Shown here in pieces: positions 1-11,920 of a DNA stretch of 64,000 bases. The stretch is from Aphelenchoides besseyi. Lineage: Eukaryota > Nematoda > Chromadorea > Rhabditida > Aphelenchoididae. Below the pieces are notes generated by a model. The model searched no databases, was not told the DNA's origin, and was given only the letters and a program-made list of their open reading frames with translations. Each line of letters begins with the position of its first letter. The stretch's first letter is position 1. The translations under genes were made by a program, and so were the position numbers. Location: positions 14,322,001 to 14,386,000 of the forward strand of contig JAMPIQ010000002.1 of the NCBI GenBank assembly GCA_024699855.1. Direction: 5' to 3'.

Positions 1-559
1 GTACAATTCGGAGAACCATCGAACTCATCGAATAAAACCGAACTTGCAACCGTATATGATACATGACTAAACTGGTTTCTGTATCAAATCGCATGTAACG
101 TATATACCTTGTGGAATCTTCATCACAGTCTTCACGTGGAATGGGATCAAATCGCATTTGAGCCAAACGTCTAAATCAATTGCTTGAAATTGAAATCGAA
201 AGGATTTGAGTTAACAAATTCTAGATCTAAAACCTACGTCACAATCTCATGTCTTCTCAACAACAAATGCTGATCGTCGGAAGAGTTATCCCATGCGGTA
301 CTCGGGATTCTAAATCCATTCTCTACATGGTCAAGATTATTTGATTGCTTTGACAAATTTGCGGTCTTTCCATTACTATAGTTTGAGGTTGTACCGTTTG
401 GACTAAAACATAAAATTTTTATATTCGAAATCATACAAAACTACATAGAAGTATTTAAACAAAGACGTATATACTGATGGAATGATTTTACGAAAAAAAC
501 AAGCTAAGTGGAGTGTTCGAGTAATTTGACTTGAAGCGTCGCTTTCGAATCGAACAACT
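1..559. other. 3' flank of the Roquin-like gene, possible extra exon
   Basis: No independent gene is recognised here. On the minus strand a stretch at about 434-234 follows a TTTTAG acceptor-like site and encodes a low-complexity, Asn/Ser-rich peptide ending at a TAG. It could be an alternative last exon of the Roquin-like gene, if splicing skips the stop at 560-562, or it could be chance open frame in a 3' UTR. Transcript data would be needed to choose. Confidence 0.25.
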
Positions 560-2764
560 TCAAACATTTGGTGTTAGTAAATAACATCCAAACGGCGTTC
601 TAAAGTTAAAAGATGAGAGACAGAACGAACACCATAAGACTCGAGGTATTAAGTCGTCAAAAATATAACCAACCTCTCTTGGAGCATCATTACCGGCGCT
701 GGAGGTCCATACAGAAAACTGTTCATTGCTGCGTTTGGTTGTCGGTTTTCGGCCGTTGGAATGAGCGTTGGAACTCCCGGTGGTGGACCGATGAACATCT
801 GCATAGGCTTTGGTGGTGGAATTAAGATCGGCGCAGTTGGTGGTGGTTCGTTTGGTTGAAACTAAACTCCTAGTTTTTGTTGGTATACGAGTTTTCATTC
901 CTACCATAAACATTGGATTGGGAGCCATACCCGAGTGTTTAAGAATGTTCGGATCCATTGGAACTTCAGTTGTGGATTGAATCATGACAGGAACCATGGG
1001 AATCATTGGTTGAAGGTTTTGATCGACCATTATCGGTGGATTCATTTCACTTTGTACAGGTGGCGGCATATTTTGTACAAACTGAACATCAGTCGACAAG
1101 TAAGAAGTATTCGTAGACTGAATTTCAAGATCCGGAGTCTTGCCGTTCGATGGTCGAAGTTCTTCGCTTGTATGCGCATAATTGCATCTTTCAGCTCCAC
1201 GTGGACATACCCGATTCAGTAGAATATCTCTGCAAATTCATTTGTTAGAGAACTTTCTTCGTTCAATAAGCTCACCTGCACAATCTCGTCTTGTACATTC
1301 GCTGACCATTCAAAGGTGCAACTGAATTCTTTGGATCGTTTTTTCGCGCGAATTTTGCTTCGTAGTTCTTCCTAAATAGTAATCTGAACCAATAGTTGTT
1401 GATAGTGATTACGTTTTGCTGAACTGTGAGTAAGCAATCAAAATGTCTCGTAATGATCGAAAAACGTTTCGCAACAGAGTGTAATCGACTGTTGCGTTGT
1501 CGTTGAGTTCGATTTGAATGATATTCGTGATTTCGGGAAGAACATCTTTTAAGTGATCGGGATCTCCGTTCTTCGCCAGAAGTCCACGCAATTCGACTAC
1601 TGCTTGATTGAGTAGATGCGGTGCTTGCAACGAGTCGACAATTGATTCCATGTGCACACGATGGTTAGCATCTCCGTACAATAAACTCGACCATTGATCA
1701 GAGGAGATTCGTAGTCCCGCCTCCAATGCGATTTGCACGATTTGCGCGTCATGTTCACGTCGAAGTTTGTCGTAATCGCGAAACTCCTTTTTCAGTTGCA
1801 TGAGTGAAGACTCGCCATCTCGTTTGATTACCTAACATAATCGTTAACATTAATTTCAAGAAGAACTCACATTGAAACAACTGGCACGATAAAGCAATTG
1901 CACCACATGACCCACACAAGTTTTCGAAACGTGCGGATAATCATCGGTCATCGTTTGCACGATGTACAGAACCAATGTCTTTCGAGCAATCAGTTCTCCC
2001 TTCATTAAAGCAAGAAGAATCAGACGAAGCACGTCCTCTTGCATAGCTAATGGAAAATGATTAGTCAATAGACATACTTCTTACCTGGACCCAGAAACTG
2101 ACAACCACGCGAACGCACCGCACTCCACAGATACGAAGAAACATGAGCAGAGTTTTGAAGATTTAATACCAATTCCGTAACGATTCGTTCAGTTATAGAT
2201 CGTGCCATTTTCAGAACATTGGAGCGTCCTTCATCAGTGAACATTTGAGCACTTAAGATGGCAACCAGTTTCCGTTGAACCAAACGACTCAAACAATCGC
2301 TCGACACCGCGCCTCCTCGTTCGGTTTTCATGAAACGTAAATACCCACTCAATTCGACGAGAATGTCCTCAAGCTCGGCGACCGTGTTCCCCACGTTCGT
2401 ATTGTGAAATCGACCGCTCAAAGTCACAGATTCCAGACCCGAAGTATAAATGCCAAGGATTTTCATGAAAGCCAAGTTAACTGGGTACGAATCGGCATCA
2501 TTGGGAAGTTTAATCTAAAATGAACCAATGAACGAGATGTTTGTGTGTACACGTACCTTGTCATTGACTATTTTTGACGGCTCTTTCATACACGAAACAC
2601 AAATGACACCGAAGTCGAAGTTCACTGGAACTCGATCTCGAGCAAAAGTCTTCAATAAACATCAATTAAAAACGAGTCAAATAGGATAAGCCTACCAATC
2701 CACAGTTCAAGCAGCATAACACATCCGCCCAACTGTGTAAATGCGAACTTGACGAGGGCGCCAT
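560..2764 (-). CDS. rle-1: Roquin/RLE-1-like RNA-binding protein (ROQ domain + CCCH finger, degenerate RING)
   Basis: Roquin-family proteins bind stem-loops in mRNA 3' UTRs and recruit deadenylation factors; they also carry an N-terminal RING for E3 ubiquitin ligase activity, and the C. elegans member is RLE-1. Several short introns were spliced by hand. The protein starts MAPSSSSH at 2764, then a RING-like segment (residues about 17-43), then the ROQ/HEPN region. The latter carries diagnostic runs such as [42 protein letters not shown] and [15 protein letters not shown] finger follows (YKTRLCRD...[12 protein letters not shown], spacing C-x8-C-x6-C-x3-H) and then a proline-rich tail ([26 protein letters not shown]). 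It lies 184 bp downstream of the EEF1AKMT1-like gene on the same strand, with a TTTTAG just before the start. Identification is firm; the exact C-terminus is not, and the RING lacks key zinc ligands (see findings). Confidence 0.9.
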
Positions 2765-2947
2765 TACAAGTTTTTACATTCCCGTGAGCTAAAACGTCGT
2801 GAGTTCCGATGTAACAAGAATTAAGATAACAAATGGTCATGTAAAACCACTTAAATCATAGTGATCACAAGCAAGAAAAAACAATTTATCAAACTTAACA
2901 AATCCAACTAACAAGGATAAAAACAACAGCTAGTGAGAAGCTTATTT
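2765..2947 (-). promoter_or_regulatory. Short intergenic spacer with candidate trans-splice acceptor
   Basis: The 183-bp gap separates two minus-strand genes. Reading the minus strand, a GACGTTTTAG sits about 25 bases before the Roquin-like ATG. This is where a spliced-leader acceptor would lie if the two genes form an operon. This is inference from spacing and consensus only. Confidence 0.35.
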
Positions 2948-3871
2948 TCAAACAGTTTCTTTCGTCGTTGATTTAGCTTCTGATTTTGAGTCTTCGGTTA
3001 CCCATTGAAACGTCTGTGGTTGATAATTCGTGAAACAACCAAACTCGTTACCCAATTTGCTCTCGTGCTGTGGTTTGAATGTTGTTTCGCGGCAACCAAG
3101 ACAACGATTAACCTGAAGATGTGAATCGTGAACATGTTTACGTATTGCAACTTACCATTTGACCCATAATAGCACCCGTACAAAATATGACTCGTGCATT
3201 ATCGCACGATAACTCGCGAATAGCAACCGAGTAAGACAAAATACATGATTCAGCTAAGTGTGGAGGATCGGCTATCACTACGTCGAACTGTTTCTTCAAC
3301 TCATCGGGAATTGAACGTGGATGAGCGTAGTCCCAAAATGCAAAGTGATCTTCTTTTCCAACTCGAAATCGCGTATCATATTCGAATAAGTAGGGATGAA
3401 AGGTTACAAAACAATTCTAGAAGACAGAGTAGTAAAAAATTGTAACCCTGAACTTACTTCTGCTTTGAGTAGTCCACGAAACAGCGATGGACAAGACAAA
3501 CAAGCAATTCGAACGTTTGAGTTTAGCTTCGAAACGACTGCAAGCACCTCGTCTACCAAGGCCGTTACACTTTCTTCTGTGTACCAAAATTGACTCAGCT
3601 AAACTCGAAATCAAGATAATCAATTGACATCGTCAACTAACTCCCCAATCCTCTGCAACAGTCGTATCGATATCGTTTTCTTTGACCGCTTGTTTACATT
3701 GAACTTCTCGAACCATTGCCAACACATCGGCGGACAATTCAACGTCCGAATCGTCATCAGCAGACTTCTCATTGAGACAAGAATCCTAAACATAAACTTG
3801 AAACGCTCACAACTATTGATCCAAGAACTCACATCGATTTTTGACGCTCCATCGCTTATTCTATCTTCCAT
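2948..3871 (-). CDS. EEF1AKMT1: EEF1AKMT1 (N6AMT2/EFM5)-like protein-lysine N-methyltransferase
   Basis: Family members use S-adenosylmethionine to methylate a lysine of elongation factor eEF1A in the cytosol. Five exons were read: a start MEDRISDGASKID, an acidic segment DSCLNEKSADDDSDVELSAD, then LSQFWYTEESV, RIACLSCPSLF, FEYDTRF, FDVVIADPPHLAES, IFCTGAIMGQM and a C-terminus with GNEFGCFTNY. These line up in order with human EEF1AKMT1 (QFWYSQETA, IACVSAPSVY, FEYDKRFA, DIVIADPPYLSEE, LLCTGAIM, ANEFRCYVNY). Length, about 215-225 residues, matches the family. The catalytic DPPY-type motif reads DPPH here. The gene lies upstream of the Roquin-like gene in the same orientation. Confidence 0.9.
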
Positions 3872-5959
3872 TTTAAGCTACGGAATCTAAACATTAAGAA
3901 ACCTTTACGATCATGAAGAATAAACGAGTGTGCACGATAACCAAAAAACAAGATTAAGGGCATAAAAACCGAAAGATATCGAATGCTATCATAACTAAAC
4001 ATTGAGGCGTTCAAACAAACATGATATTCAGATTGAACGTTCAAACAAAATCTTTATAGCTGTGAAAAACATTGACGAACTAGCAAACAAGATTTTTCAA
4101 TGTTGTTGATGGATGGAAAGTGAGTGCATTTGCTGGTGTGAAGAGCAATGAACGAACGGAGTTTCTGTTAGTTGCAAACTGCGACTAACTCCCGTCTAAT
4201 CTCGTATGTTCCGTGAAGCGATCGTTTATATTTAGAGTTTTAGTTCAAACTAAATACGAAACGTACGCTTCGAAGTTTGCAATCAACGTTTTCATTAGTC
4301 GAATTTTATGGCTTCGAAAACGGACGTAAAAACTGAGCGTCGTGAATACTCGATTATCCTTGGGTTGAGCTTCCGAAGAGCTTCTCTATGACTTTTGTAA
4401 TCTTTTAATAAGTGGATATTGTTATCGTTTATTTTGTTCGTAGCCTTAATATTTCCGTTAGCACTTTGCTCTTTAAACAACATGTTGGCAGGGGCATTTC
4501 AACGACGAAATTGCAAGAGTGTCAACAGGTCTTTAAGCTACTTTCGATGTTTTCAGCGACTTCGATGAGCTCGAGTTTTGTTTTGCAAACTTTAGACGCG
4601 AAAATCGAAAAGCTTTCAAATTGCTCGTCGACGGAATGCGTATCTTTGGTGCGTTGAATCGGCTAAACGATTAGAAATGCCAATCATTCGATGATCACGC
4701 ACCTGCTAACCAAAAGATTTGCTTAGAAAAACATCGCAGTTGAGTGTGCTTGCGGTTACTTTCAACGCACATTCCGTGATAAGAATCCGCACAACGATCA
4801 TTCGTACAGTAAAAGCCTCGCGTATGAACGCATCGTTGTCATTAACCGGAATGCACGATTGTTGAGGTGGAATGAGTGCCAAGAGCACTTTTCTTTCAGT
4901 TGTTCCGTCTTTCATGGATGTCCCCGTTTTCGTTCGCCGTTGAGACGCAGACGAACGAAAAAAACGGCAAACCGACCGCCAACGTCCCACGAAGGCGGAG
5001 GCAGCAATTCAATTTTGCCCACCGAAGTCCATCAATATTTGTAGTTTTGCGAATCCGAAATGCGCAGTTTCATTTGTGACTTCTTTTGTAATTGCTCCCG
5101 ATATATTCGGGCGGGATTCCTTTTCACGTCGTTGCGTGCCATTGCGACGCTTGAAAGTTCACGACGAGAACAATTTTCGAGGTCCAACTGGAGCGTATTG
5201 TTGAATTAATCTCCTCGCCAGAAGGTGCATGTCAAATTAATTTTTCGGCCAGTCGATGAACCGCCCCAATGGTGTGCCTCTCTCGCCGTATACTCGACGC
5301 GATTTCGTTCCCACTTCGAAATGTCGGTTGTTGGAACAACTGGCGCGAACTGAATCCAAAACAAACAATCGGATTGTTGTTTCCAGTCTAAATTAATCAC
5401 CGTCATCGATTGGCGAAAGTTTCTGCTTTTGGTTGGGAGAGGGCTCTCAGCCGCTTCCTCACCATCAGTTTGTGTTCCCTTGCTTTTTAGGTGTGCACAC
5501 AAAACGGCGCATTGCACCATTCCGAATCATTGGCGATTTCTCCTCTCTAATTCGTTTGTACGTTTTCTGCTCGGCGACCTTTCCATCGAACTGTTGCAGT
5601 CGTTGAAGCGTTTGCAGCTCCAACTTTTTCGACGCTATGCAGTTGCACGTGTTGGGGTTTGGTCGTCTGAAGAGTGCAATCACGTTCTGTTCTTTTGCTC
5701 GATAATGTCGTAGCATTTGCTTGTCTAAAAAATTCGTTTTCAACCGAATGCCGTGAATTTTTGCGAGAGTGCTCTCGTGTTTGAAGAGGCCAAAGATGAT
5801 CGTGGATTGTGGTTTTAGATCCTCTGATTGACCGTGTTCTCTAACGGTTCGTGACCAGAATCCTCCAGAGCATGGCCATGGCTAGCGGAAGTGGGTTCCA
5901 TTTAGTCGAACGTTACGAACAACATTGATTTAGGAAAGTTGGCTGCTCCTAAGCTAACC
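3872..5959. other. Intergenic region between divergent genes
   Basis: About 2.1 kb separates the divergent EEF1AKMT1-like gene and the MAP kinase kinase gene, so it probably holds both promoters. A weak candidate small gene on the minus strand can be pieced together at about 4670-4295 (two open segments joined by a plausible 70-bp intron, lysine/asparagine-rich end), but no start exon or known family was found. Just before the kinase start, a GATTTAG at about 5926-5932 could be a spliced-leader acceptor. Confidence 0.4.
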
Positions 5960-7221
5960 ATGCCTGCTCCGCAAGCTCCACCTCGAGTGAATTTGGACGA
6001 TCAGTTCGTGTTCAAGTTTGTTGTGTTTTCGCAGCACAACATTTGACAGTCGTTTATTTCAGAGCAGATGATGGCACCGAGCACACGGTAAAGACCGCCG
6101 ATCTCATTCCGATTCGAGAACTCGGTCGCGGTGCTTACGGGGTTGTCGAAGAAATGAAACATCGCGATTCGGGCATGATTTTCGCAGTGAAAGTATGTTT
6201 ATGCTTTGAGTCAAAACTCTCGATTTGATTGTCTTAGCGTATGAATGCGTCCATCAACGACGAAAGCCAAAAACGTTTGATGGTCGAGTTGGACACGTGC
6301 ATGAAAGGTGGCCGTTGCCCACAAGTACGTTCTTTAATTGCCACTACAAACTATAAACGACAACTTTAGATGGTCACGTTTTATGGAGCAATGTTTCGCG
6401 AAAGTGATGTTTGGATTTGTATGGAAGTGATGGACATATCTCTGGACAAGTTCTATAGGAAATGTGTTAATCTCAATTGCCAGATTCCCGAACTTTTTAT
6501 TGGCAAACTAGCGGTCGCTGTGGTCGACGGTCTGAGTTTCATGAAAACACAAATGAATCTAATCCATCGCGACGTAAAACCCTCAAACATTCTCTTGAAT
6601 AGACACGGCGAAATAAAAATCTGCGACTTCGGCATCTCCGGACATTTGACCAACTCGGTGGCTAAGACCGTGAATGCGGGATGCAAACCGTACATGGGTC
6701 CCGAACGAATCGACGGCGATACTAAAGCGTCTTACGGAGTGCAAGCGGATGTTTGGAGTTTGGGAATCACTCTGGTAAGAACAACTCACTGCATCTTTCC
6801 AAGCAATTCCGATTTTCAGGTGGAGATTGCAATGGGTAAACATCCGTACGATGCGTGGAAAACGCCTTTCGAGCAACTGAAACAAGTCGTTCACGAGCCG
6901 CCGCCTCAAATCGATTCGTCCAAAGGTTATTCGATTGATATGCGCGACTTTGTTTCCCAATGGTAGGTTATCAAAATCGGTATATTCAAGACCTTGGAGT
7001 GTTTAGTTTGATCAAAAACTATCGCGAAAGACCGAAATATGACTCATTGGTTCAACATCCGTTCCTCGTGCACGCGCGTAATGACAATTCATTCGATGTG
7101 GGGAACTTCATCGCTTCCGTTTTGTCGTAAGTTCTTTGTTCTCAAGTGTTTTGATTATATAGAAAGTCACACCTTTAACGCGAACTCTTTTAGCGACTCG
7201 GAGTCACAGGAACAAAAATAG
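5960..7221 (+). CDS. sek-1: MKK3/MKK6-type dual-specificity MAP kinase kinase (SEK-1-like)
   Basis: It phosphorylates the TxY loop of p38-type MAP kinases in stress and immune signalling. Six short introns were read. The kinase domain is complete: glycine loop ELGRGAYGVVEEM (residues about 38-50), FAVKRM with the ATP-binding lysine, the MKK3/6 signature VTFYGAMFRESDVWICMEVMD, catalytic HRDVKPSNILLN, CDFGISG, the phosphorylatable activation-loop S-V-A-K-T, and AGCKPYMGPERI. The C-terminal docking region (QCLIKNYRERPKYDSLVQHPFL) and a tail NFIASVLS are present; the protein ends at TAG 7219-7221. Length, about 325 residues, compares with 334 in human MKK6. The MKK N-terminal basic D-site seen in vertebrates is not evident from this start; a further 5' exon is possible. 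The usual APE motif reads GPE. Confidence 0.93.
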
Positions 7222-8168
7222 TCGAATACACAAAACGATCCGTTGGAATGAAGAGCTTGTCGAATGTTCTCTTTAAATATGCTCCTCCAAAATTTCATGG
7301 CCTTTTGTGCAGTCACTTGTGAAAATAATGTTCGGTTGATTGGCTGCTCTTCTTTCTGTTTCGTTGTCCAGTTGTTTCTCTATTACAATACGCTCGAATT
7401 TGCGTTCTTTTTGTTGTTAACTCGGTTGTGATTGTTCGCTGGTCTCTTCGTATGTTCCACATCCAGCAGCTCTACGTTTCGATTTGCCCATCGTTTGATT
7501 AACAAATCAACGCTCGTTTCCACTCTCTTCTTCCATGTATACTGGTTTGTGCTTCGTGTATGCTCATTGGAACCGGCGACTATTGTTTTTTATATTCAAT
7601 CCGATGCACTTTGTATTCTTGTTTCTTTAACTACAACGGGTGTTGAGTCGAATAGATGACAACTTCCAAGCTCTGTTTTCAAATCTTTTCATTGTTCAAG
7701 GGTATCTTTCAATTCTTATTCGTTCTGCCGTCAACTCTTTCGCTGTAAAATATGCCCAATCCAATGATATATCTATTGAACGTTATTCTTTATTGCAGGT
7801 ATTTTCAATTTAACAACATAAAAACTTACTAAATTTTATTCATAGTCAACAAAAATCTTGAACCCAGGGGACTAGTGAACAATTGGAAATGATAGAAATT
7901 GGACTGCGACCATGTAAGAGTATATCAAGAGTTGGTTGACTGATTAGCTGTTTTTGTGGAGTAAGACAGTTTAGAGGTCTCTAAAACGAATAAGATATTG
8001 TGCACAACCCAGCTGACTAGCAGTTAGAGTTTTAGTGAAGATGAGATAAATTAGTGAATGCAAATCGTTAGTACGATGTCTAATGCCCGCTGTGAAGAAG
8101 TCGAAAACCCGATGACTTTGGAATATAAACCCATTGACGGAATGAGCATTTGGGTTTCAAAAAAACGA
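7222..8168. other. Intergenic/3' UTR region
   Basis: This lies between the convergent kinase gene and the minus-strand gene ending at 8169. AT-rich, with no open frame that resembles a protein family; probably the two 3' UTRs. Confidence 0.5.
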
Positions 8169-8878
8169 CTACCGAGATTTTGTTTCGTCTTGAACGTGTC
8201 GAATTTTTGATGGCAACTCATCACAAGAACTTTTATCGACGTCGTGACTTAGTTTGCGTTTTGTAGTCGATTTTTTCCGAGTCGGTGGTGGAAAATTCAC
8301 GTGAAAGGGATCCGCGGGCACTTCGTCAGCACCGTCAATTGTTGTTGAGTGATTGAGCAGCGTATTCACGACGTTGGTGTTCTGTTCGAGAAACTGACGA
8401 GTCGAGTTATCCACGTTGTTAAGTTGATTCATGTTGACGAGTCGATTGAATTGATTCGTATAAGCGATCAGTACCAACAACTTTTCACCGCACATTGTAG
8501 CCCAACGAACTTCGCGCGGTTGAGGTGGAATGTTGAAGGAAGAGAAGAACGTTGGATGCGACTCGTTGTTGTCGTGTCGGAATTCATAAGCAGCGATTTT
8601 GTGCGGAGCAATGTTCGACGCGGTTTCAATTACAGGTCGAGAGTGAGAGTTCAACAGAAGCTCGTAGACGACAATACCATCACGCAGTTGTCGACCACAA
8701 ACGACGCCGTCGTTCCAACTCCCAAATAACTCCAAACGTCCATTGGCCGGATCACTGGGAACTTTCGAAGTGGACGCCGTGACGGTCATCTAAAATTGAA
8801 AGTTTCTAATAAAATTTGAAAACGTAAACGAACCGCATTAGCTTCTGACGTCAACTCGTCGATATCGTTGGCTTCCAT
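8169..8878 (-). CDS. Unidentified nuclear-looking protein
   Basis: Two exons: a short first exon encoding MEANDIDELTSEANA and a long second exon joined across a 44-bp GT...TTTTAG intron, giving about 221 residues. I do not recognise the family. The first two thirds look like a folded domain (GSWNDGVVCGRQLRDGIVVYELLL ... PREVRWATMCGEKLLVLIAYT is the visible core, quoted in parts). After this come an Asn-rich linker and a basic tail TRKKSTTKRKLS that could be a nuclear localisation signal. A GTTAG just upstream of the ATG could be a trans-splice acceptor. It lies head-to-head with the S9 hydrolase gene, 222 bp apart, so the two may share a bidirectional promoter. Confidence 0.7.
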
Positions 8879-9100
8879 TTTTCTCTCCGATCGATTCGAC
8901 TAACTACAATCACGATTAGAACGCAAATTAATCGAAAATTCCTCTTACAAAACTTTTTGAAGAACAGATCGTTTGTCCCGGCAAAATTTCGAGAGTTTAA
9001 TCCGACAGCAGTTTTTGAGCGAATTCCGTCTGTTCGCTGACTAATTCGAGTGAAGGGAGTTGGAGTTCTCGGCCATTGATTTCTCGCCAATTCACTGGTT

Positions 9101-11493
9101 ATGTCGTCCGTGTGTTATGCTTTCCGTCTATTTCTTCGATCTGCAGATATTTTTTCGACACTCTCACGTTCTATCACACTTGTGCACAATCCAATGCCCA
9201 ACAAAACGGTGCGAGAGTACGGCGGCTGGACACACACTTTGGGTGCCAAGTTTGTAACTCAAGGTGGTGGGCTCTACAAAGGCTATTCGGAGTTCCAACT
9301 TGCTCAGAGTAAGCAATCTAATGAATGATGGAATACTTAGAGCTTTTTTCAGATGGCACGCTCTTCACAACAAAGATCAAATCGGAAAACGGGTTCAAAA
9401 CGTTGTTTCGTCGCAACTCAAACACCAATGAGTGGATCGAACTCAAAACCGTTGGCTCGGTGAAAAATAGCGGTCCGTCTTTGTAACTTCTTTTTCTTTA
9501 TATTGAAGTTTAGTAAATGAATACGGGGCAGCAGCATTCTATGCGGTTGCTGAAGAGAACTACGCTTACACCGCCGAGAACGCCATACATTGGCTTCGAG
9601 ATGGTGAAGAGAAGTCGTTTACTCAATCGGATTGTCAGTTTGCTGATCTAAGAGTTCACGGCGACAGTCTCTATTGTATGGTGGAGAATCGACAGCAGAA
9701 AGAGTACACCCAACTGATTGGTCGTTTCAATTGGAATAATCCGGAGAAATTCGATGTTATTGCTTCTGGAGACGATTTCTATGCCTCACCGCGAGTTTCA
9801 CCTAACGGACAATCGTTGATCTACATAAGTTGGAATGAACCAAATATGGTAATTGTCTATTCTTAGTAATCTATTAGCTGTTCAATTTCAGCCGTGGGAC
9901 AGAACCACTTTGCACATGATACGATTTGGAGACGAGGAATCTGTTCTCGAGAACCGTCCACTTTTGTCGCAATTCGAATCTTCGGATTTTAATTTTCAAG
10001 CGGTGCAATGGAAGAACGATGACGAGTATTTCTTTATCTCCGATTTTGAAGGATATTGGAATGTTTACAAATCTAATTTGCAAGACGGTAAGATCCAAAT
10101 GCGTTCAATTAGTGATTGAGAGATTGCAGACAAACCGGAACTTGTTGCTTCTGCCGCACCATTCGATATTGGCGATGCACAATGTAAGTTGGTCAAACGT
10201 GCAGATTTCAACAATCACCTTTATTTCAGGGTGCATTGGACAAGATCGTTTTTATGCCTGCAACAAAGACTACATCGTCTATCAGGATTGTCTTCGTTTG
10301 TATGCAAAACCATTGAACAAAGATGCAGAGACACTTGTTTTGTCTGAAGGCGATTACACTCATTTTACTCAGATTTATTTGGACGACACAAACGCCGTCT
10401 TTTGCATCGCTTCAGGTCCAATGAAAGCTGAGACCATACTTCAGATTGATATTATCGATCATAAGGTTGAGATATTCAGTTTAGTGTAAACCGAACTCTT
10501 AACTTTCAGTCTCACAAAACCAAAGTGTTGGACACAATAATGGACACTGCGGCTTTGAGTCGTTACGGGAATTTCGAACCGGAACGATTTGTATGTGAAG
10601 TTGGAGATCCGGACGGAAAGAAATGGAAAGTTGAGTCCTTCTTCTTCTCGCCCAGCAATCCTCATAACTGTGGACCACGTGATCGAGCACCACCAGTAAT
10701 CATCTTGGCACATGGTGGTCCAACTGGTAAGTTCAAATGTAAATTTCGAAAAAGTTCTTCACGTAAAAACTGTTGTAGGTCGAGCTTACAATATCCTGGA
10801 TCGCAAAAAATTGTTCTTTTTGTCTCATGGTTTTGCTTTGTGCGACGTCAACTATCGTGGTTCTACGGGTTTCGGTCGTGACTTTCGACGTGCTCTATAC
10901 AGTCAATGGGGAGAAGGTTGGCGCAGTTTATCGACAAAGAGAAATGAAAATGTTCAGGTGATGTTCGAGATCTTTGTGAAACAGTAAAAGCTCTCATCAA
11001 TCAAAATAAGATCGATCCACATAATATTTTCATTATGGGCGGTTCGTCCGGTGGATATTCTCTGCTTCGTGCTTTGTATAAGGAACCAAACTTGTTCAAA
11101 GGAGCCATTTGTTCCTATGGTTTTGCTGATCTGTTTGCTTTGGCTACTGAATCGCATCGTTTCGAACGTGCCTACAATTATCGTTTAATAGCACCCGCTG
11201 AAGACAAGGACACATGGAATGAACGGAACATGTCCGATAAATTGGAGTCGATTAAAACGCCCATTCAACTTTTCCACGGTAGATCAGATCCGGTCGTTAG
11301 TTGGAAACAAAGTGAGGACATTCGTGCAAGCTTGAAGAAGAACGGTGTTCATTGCGATTTGGTTTTGTTCGATGATGAAGGTCATGGTTTTCGCAACGCG
11401 TCGACTATCGAAGAAGTTTTAAAGTTGAGTTTGGTTTTCATGACCGAAACCATGGGCGTATATCCTATGTTTGACGATATTCAGGTAAATTAA
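9101..11493 (+). CDS. S9 prolyl-oligopeptidase-family serine hydrolase
   Basis: Predicted peptidase/acylaminoacyl-peptidase-like enzyme: an N-terminal beta-propeller followed by an alpha/beta-hydrolase domain. About nine exons were read. The propeller part includes [18 protein letters not shown] and [20 protein letters not shown]. The catalytic domain has [27 protein letters not shown], the nucleophile elbow [15 protein letters not shown], the acid in [13 protein letters not shown] and the histidine in DDEGHGFRN, so the triad is complete. A 41-bp intron near 10916-10956 must be removed to connect YSQWGEG to [13 protein letters not shown]. The ATG at 9101 would add a basic/hydrophobic leader resembling a mitochondrial presequence; a second ATG at 9194 ([11 protein letters not shown]) begins the conserved part and may be the true start. 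Ends TAA at 11491-11493, though a splice at the preceding CAG/GTAAAT is possible. Confidence 0.85.
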
Positions 11494-11920
11494 CTCAACA
11501 AACTTCTAATTGCGACGTTTAGAACCCTGATGCACATCTCTGAATGCTAATGTTTGACGTCATTTCTACTTTTCCTGTTACTGGTCATTTTTCAAACCGG
11601 CGCCTTATCTCATAAAAACGTGTTGTTGTTCTTTAACTTATTGTTTGCATTAAAAAGAATCAATAAGATATGTATTTCACTGTTTTTGTTTGGAGCCGAA
11701 TAAGCGAATAACAACAATCACAAATAATGTCATTTCATACCTAATAGAACACTGTTGCTCACCTACACGATCGTGATTTCTGAGACTACAAAGTCGCGTT
11801 CTTACAATCTTTCCGCTTCATTTAAGACCTTATACTTAACTGTTAGCTCAACCATTGTATACGCGCAATCTTTTATGCCTCATAGATATCACAGCTACAA
11901 ATCTCGACTTGCCATTTGAA
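11494..11920. other. Intergenic region between convergent genes
   Basis: About 430 bp between the S9 hydrolase and HSDL2 stop codons. AT-rich; no gene seen. Confidence 0.5.
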
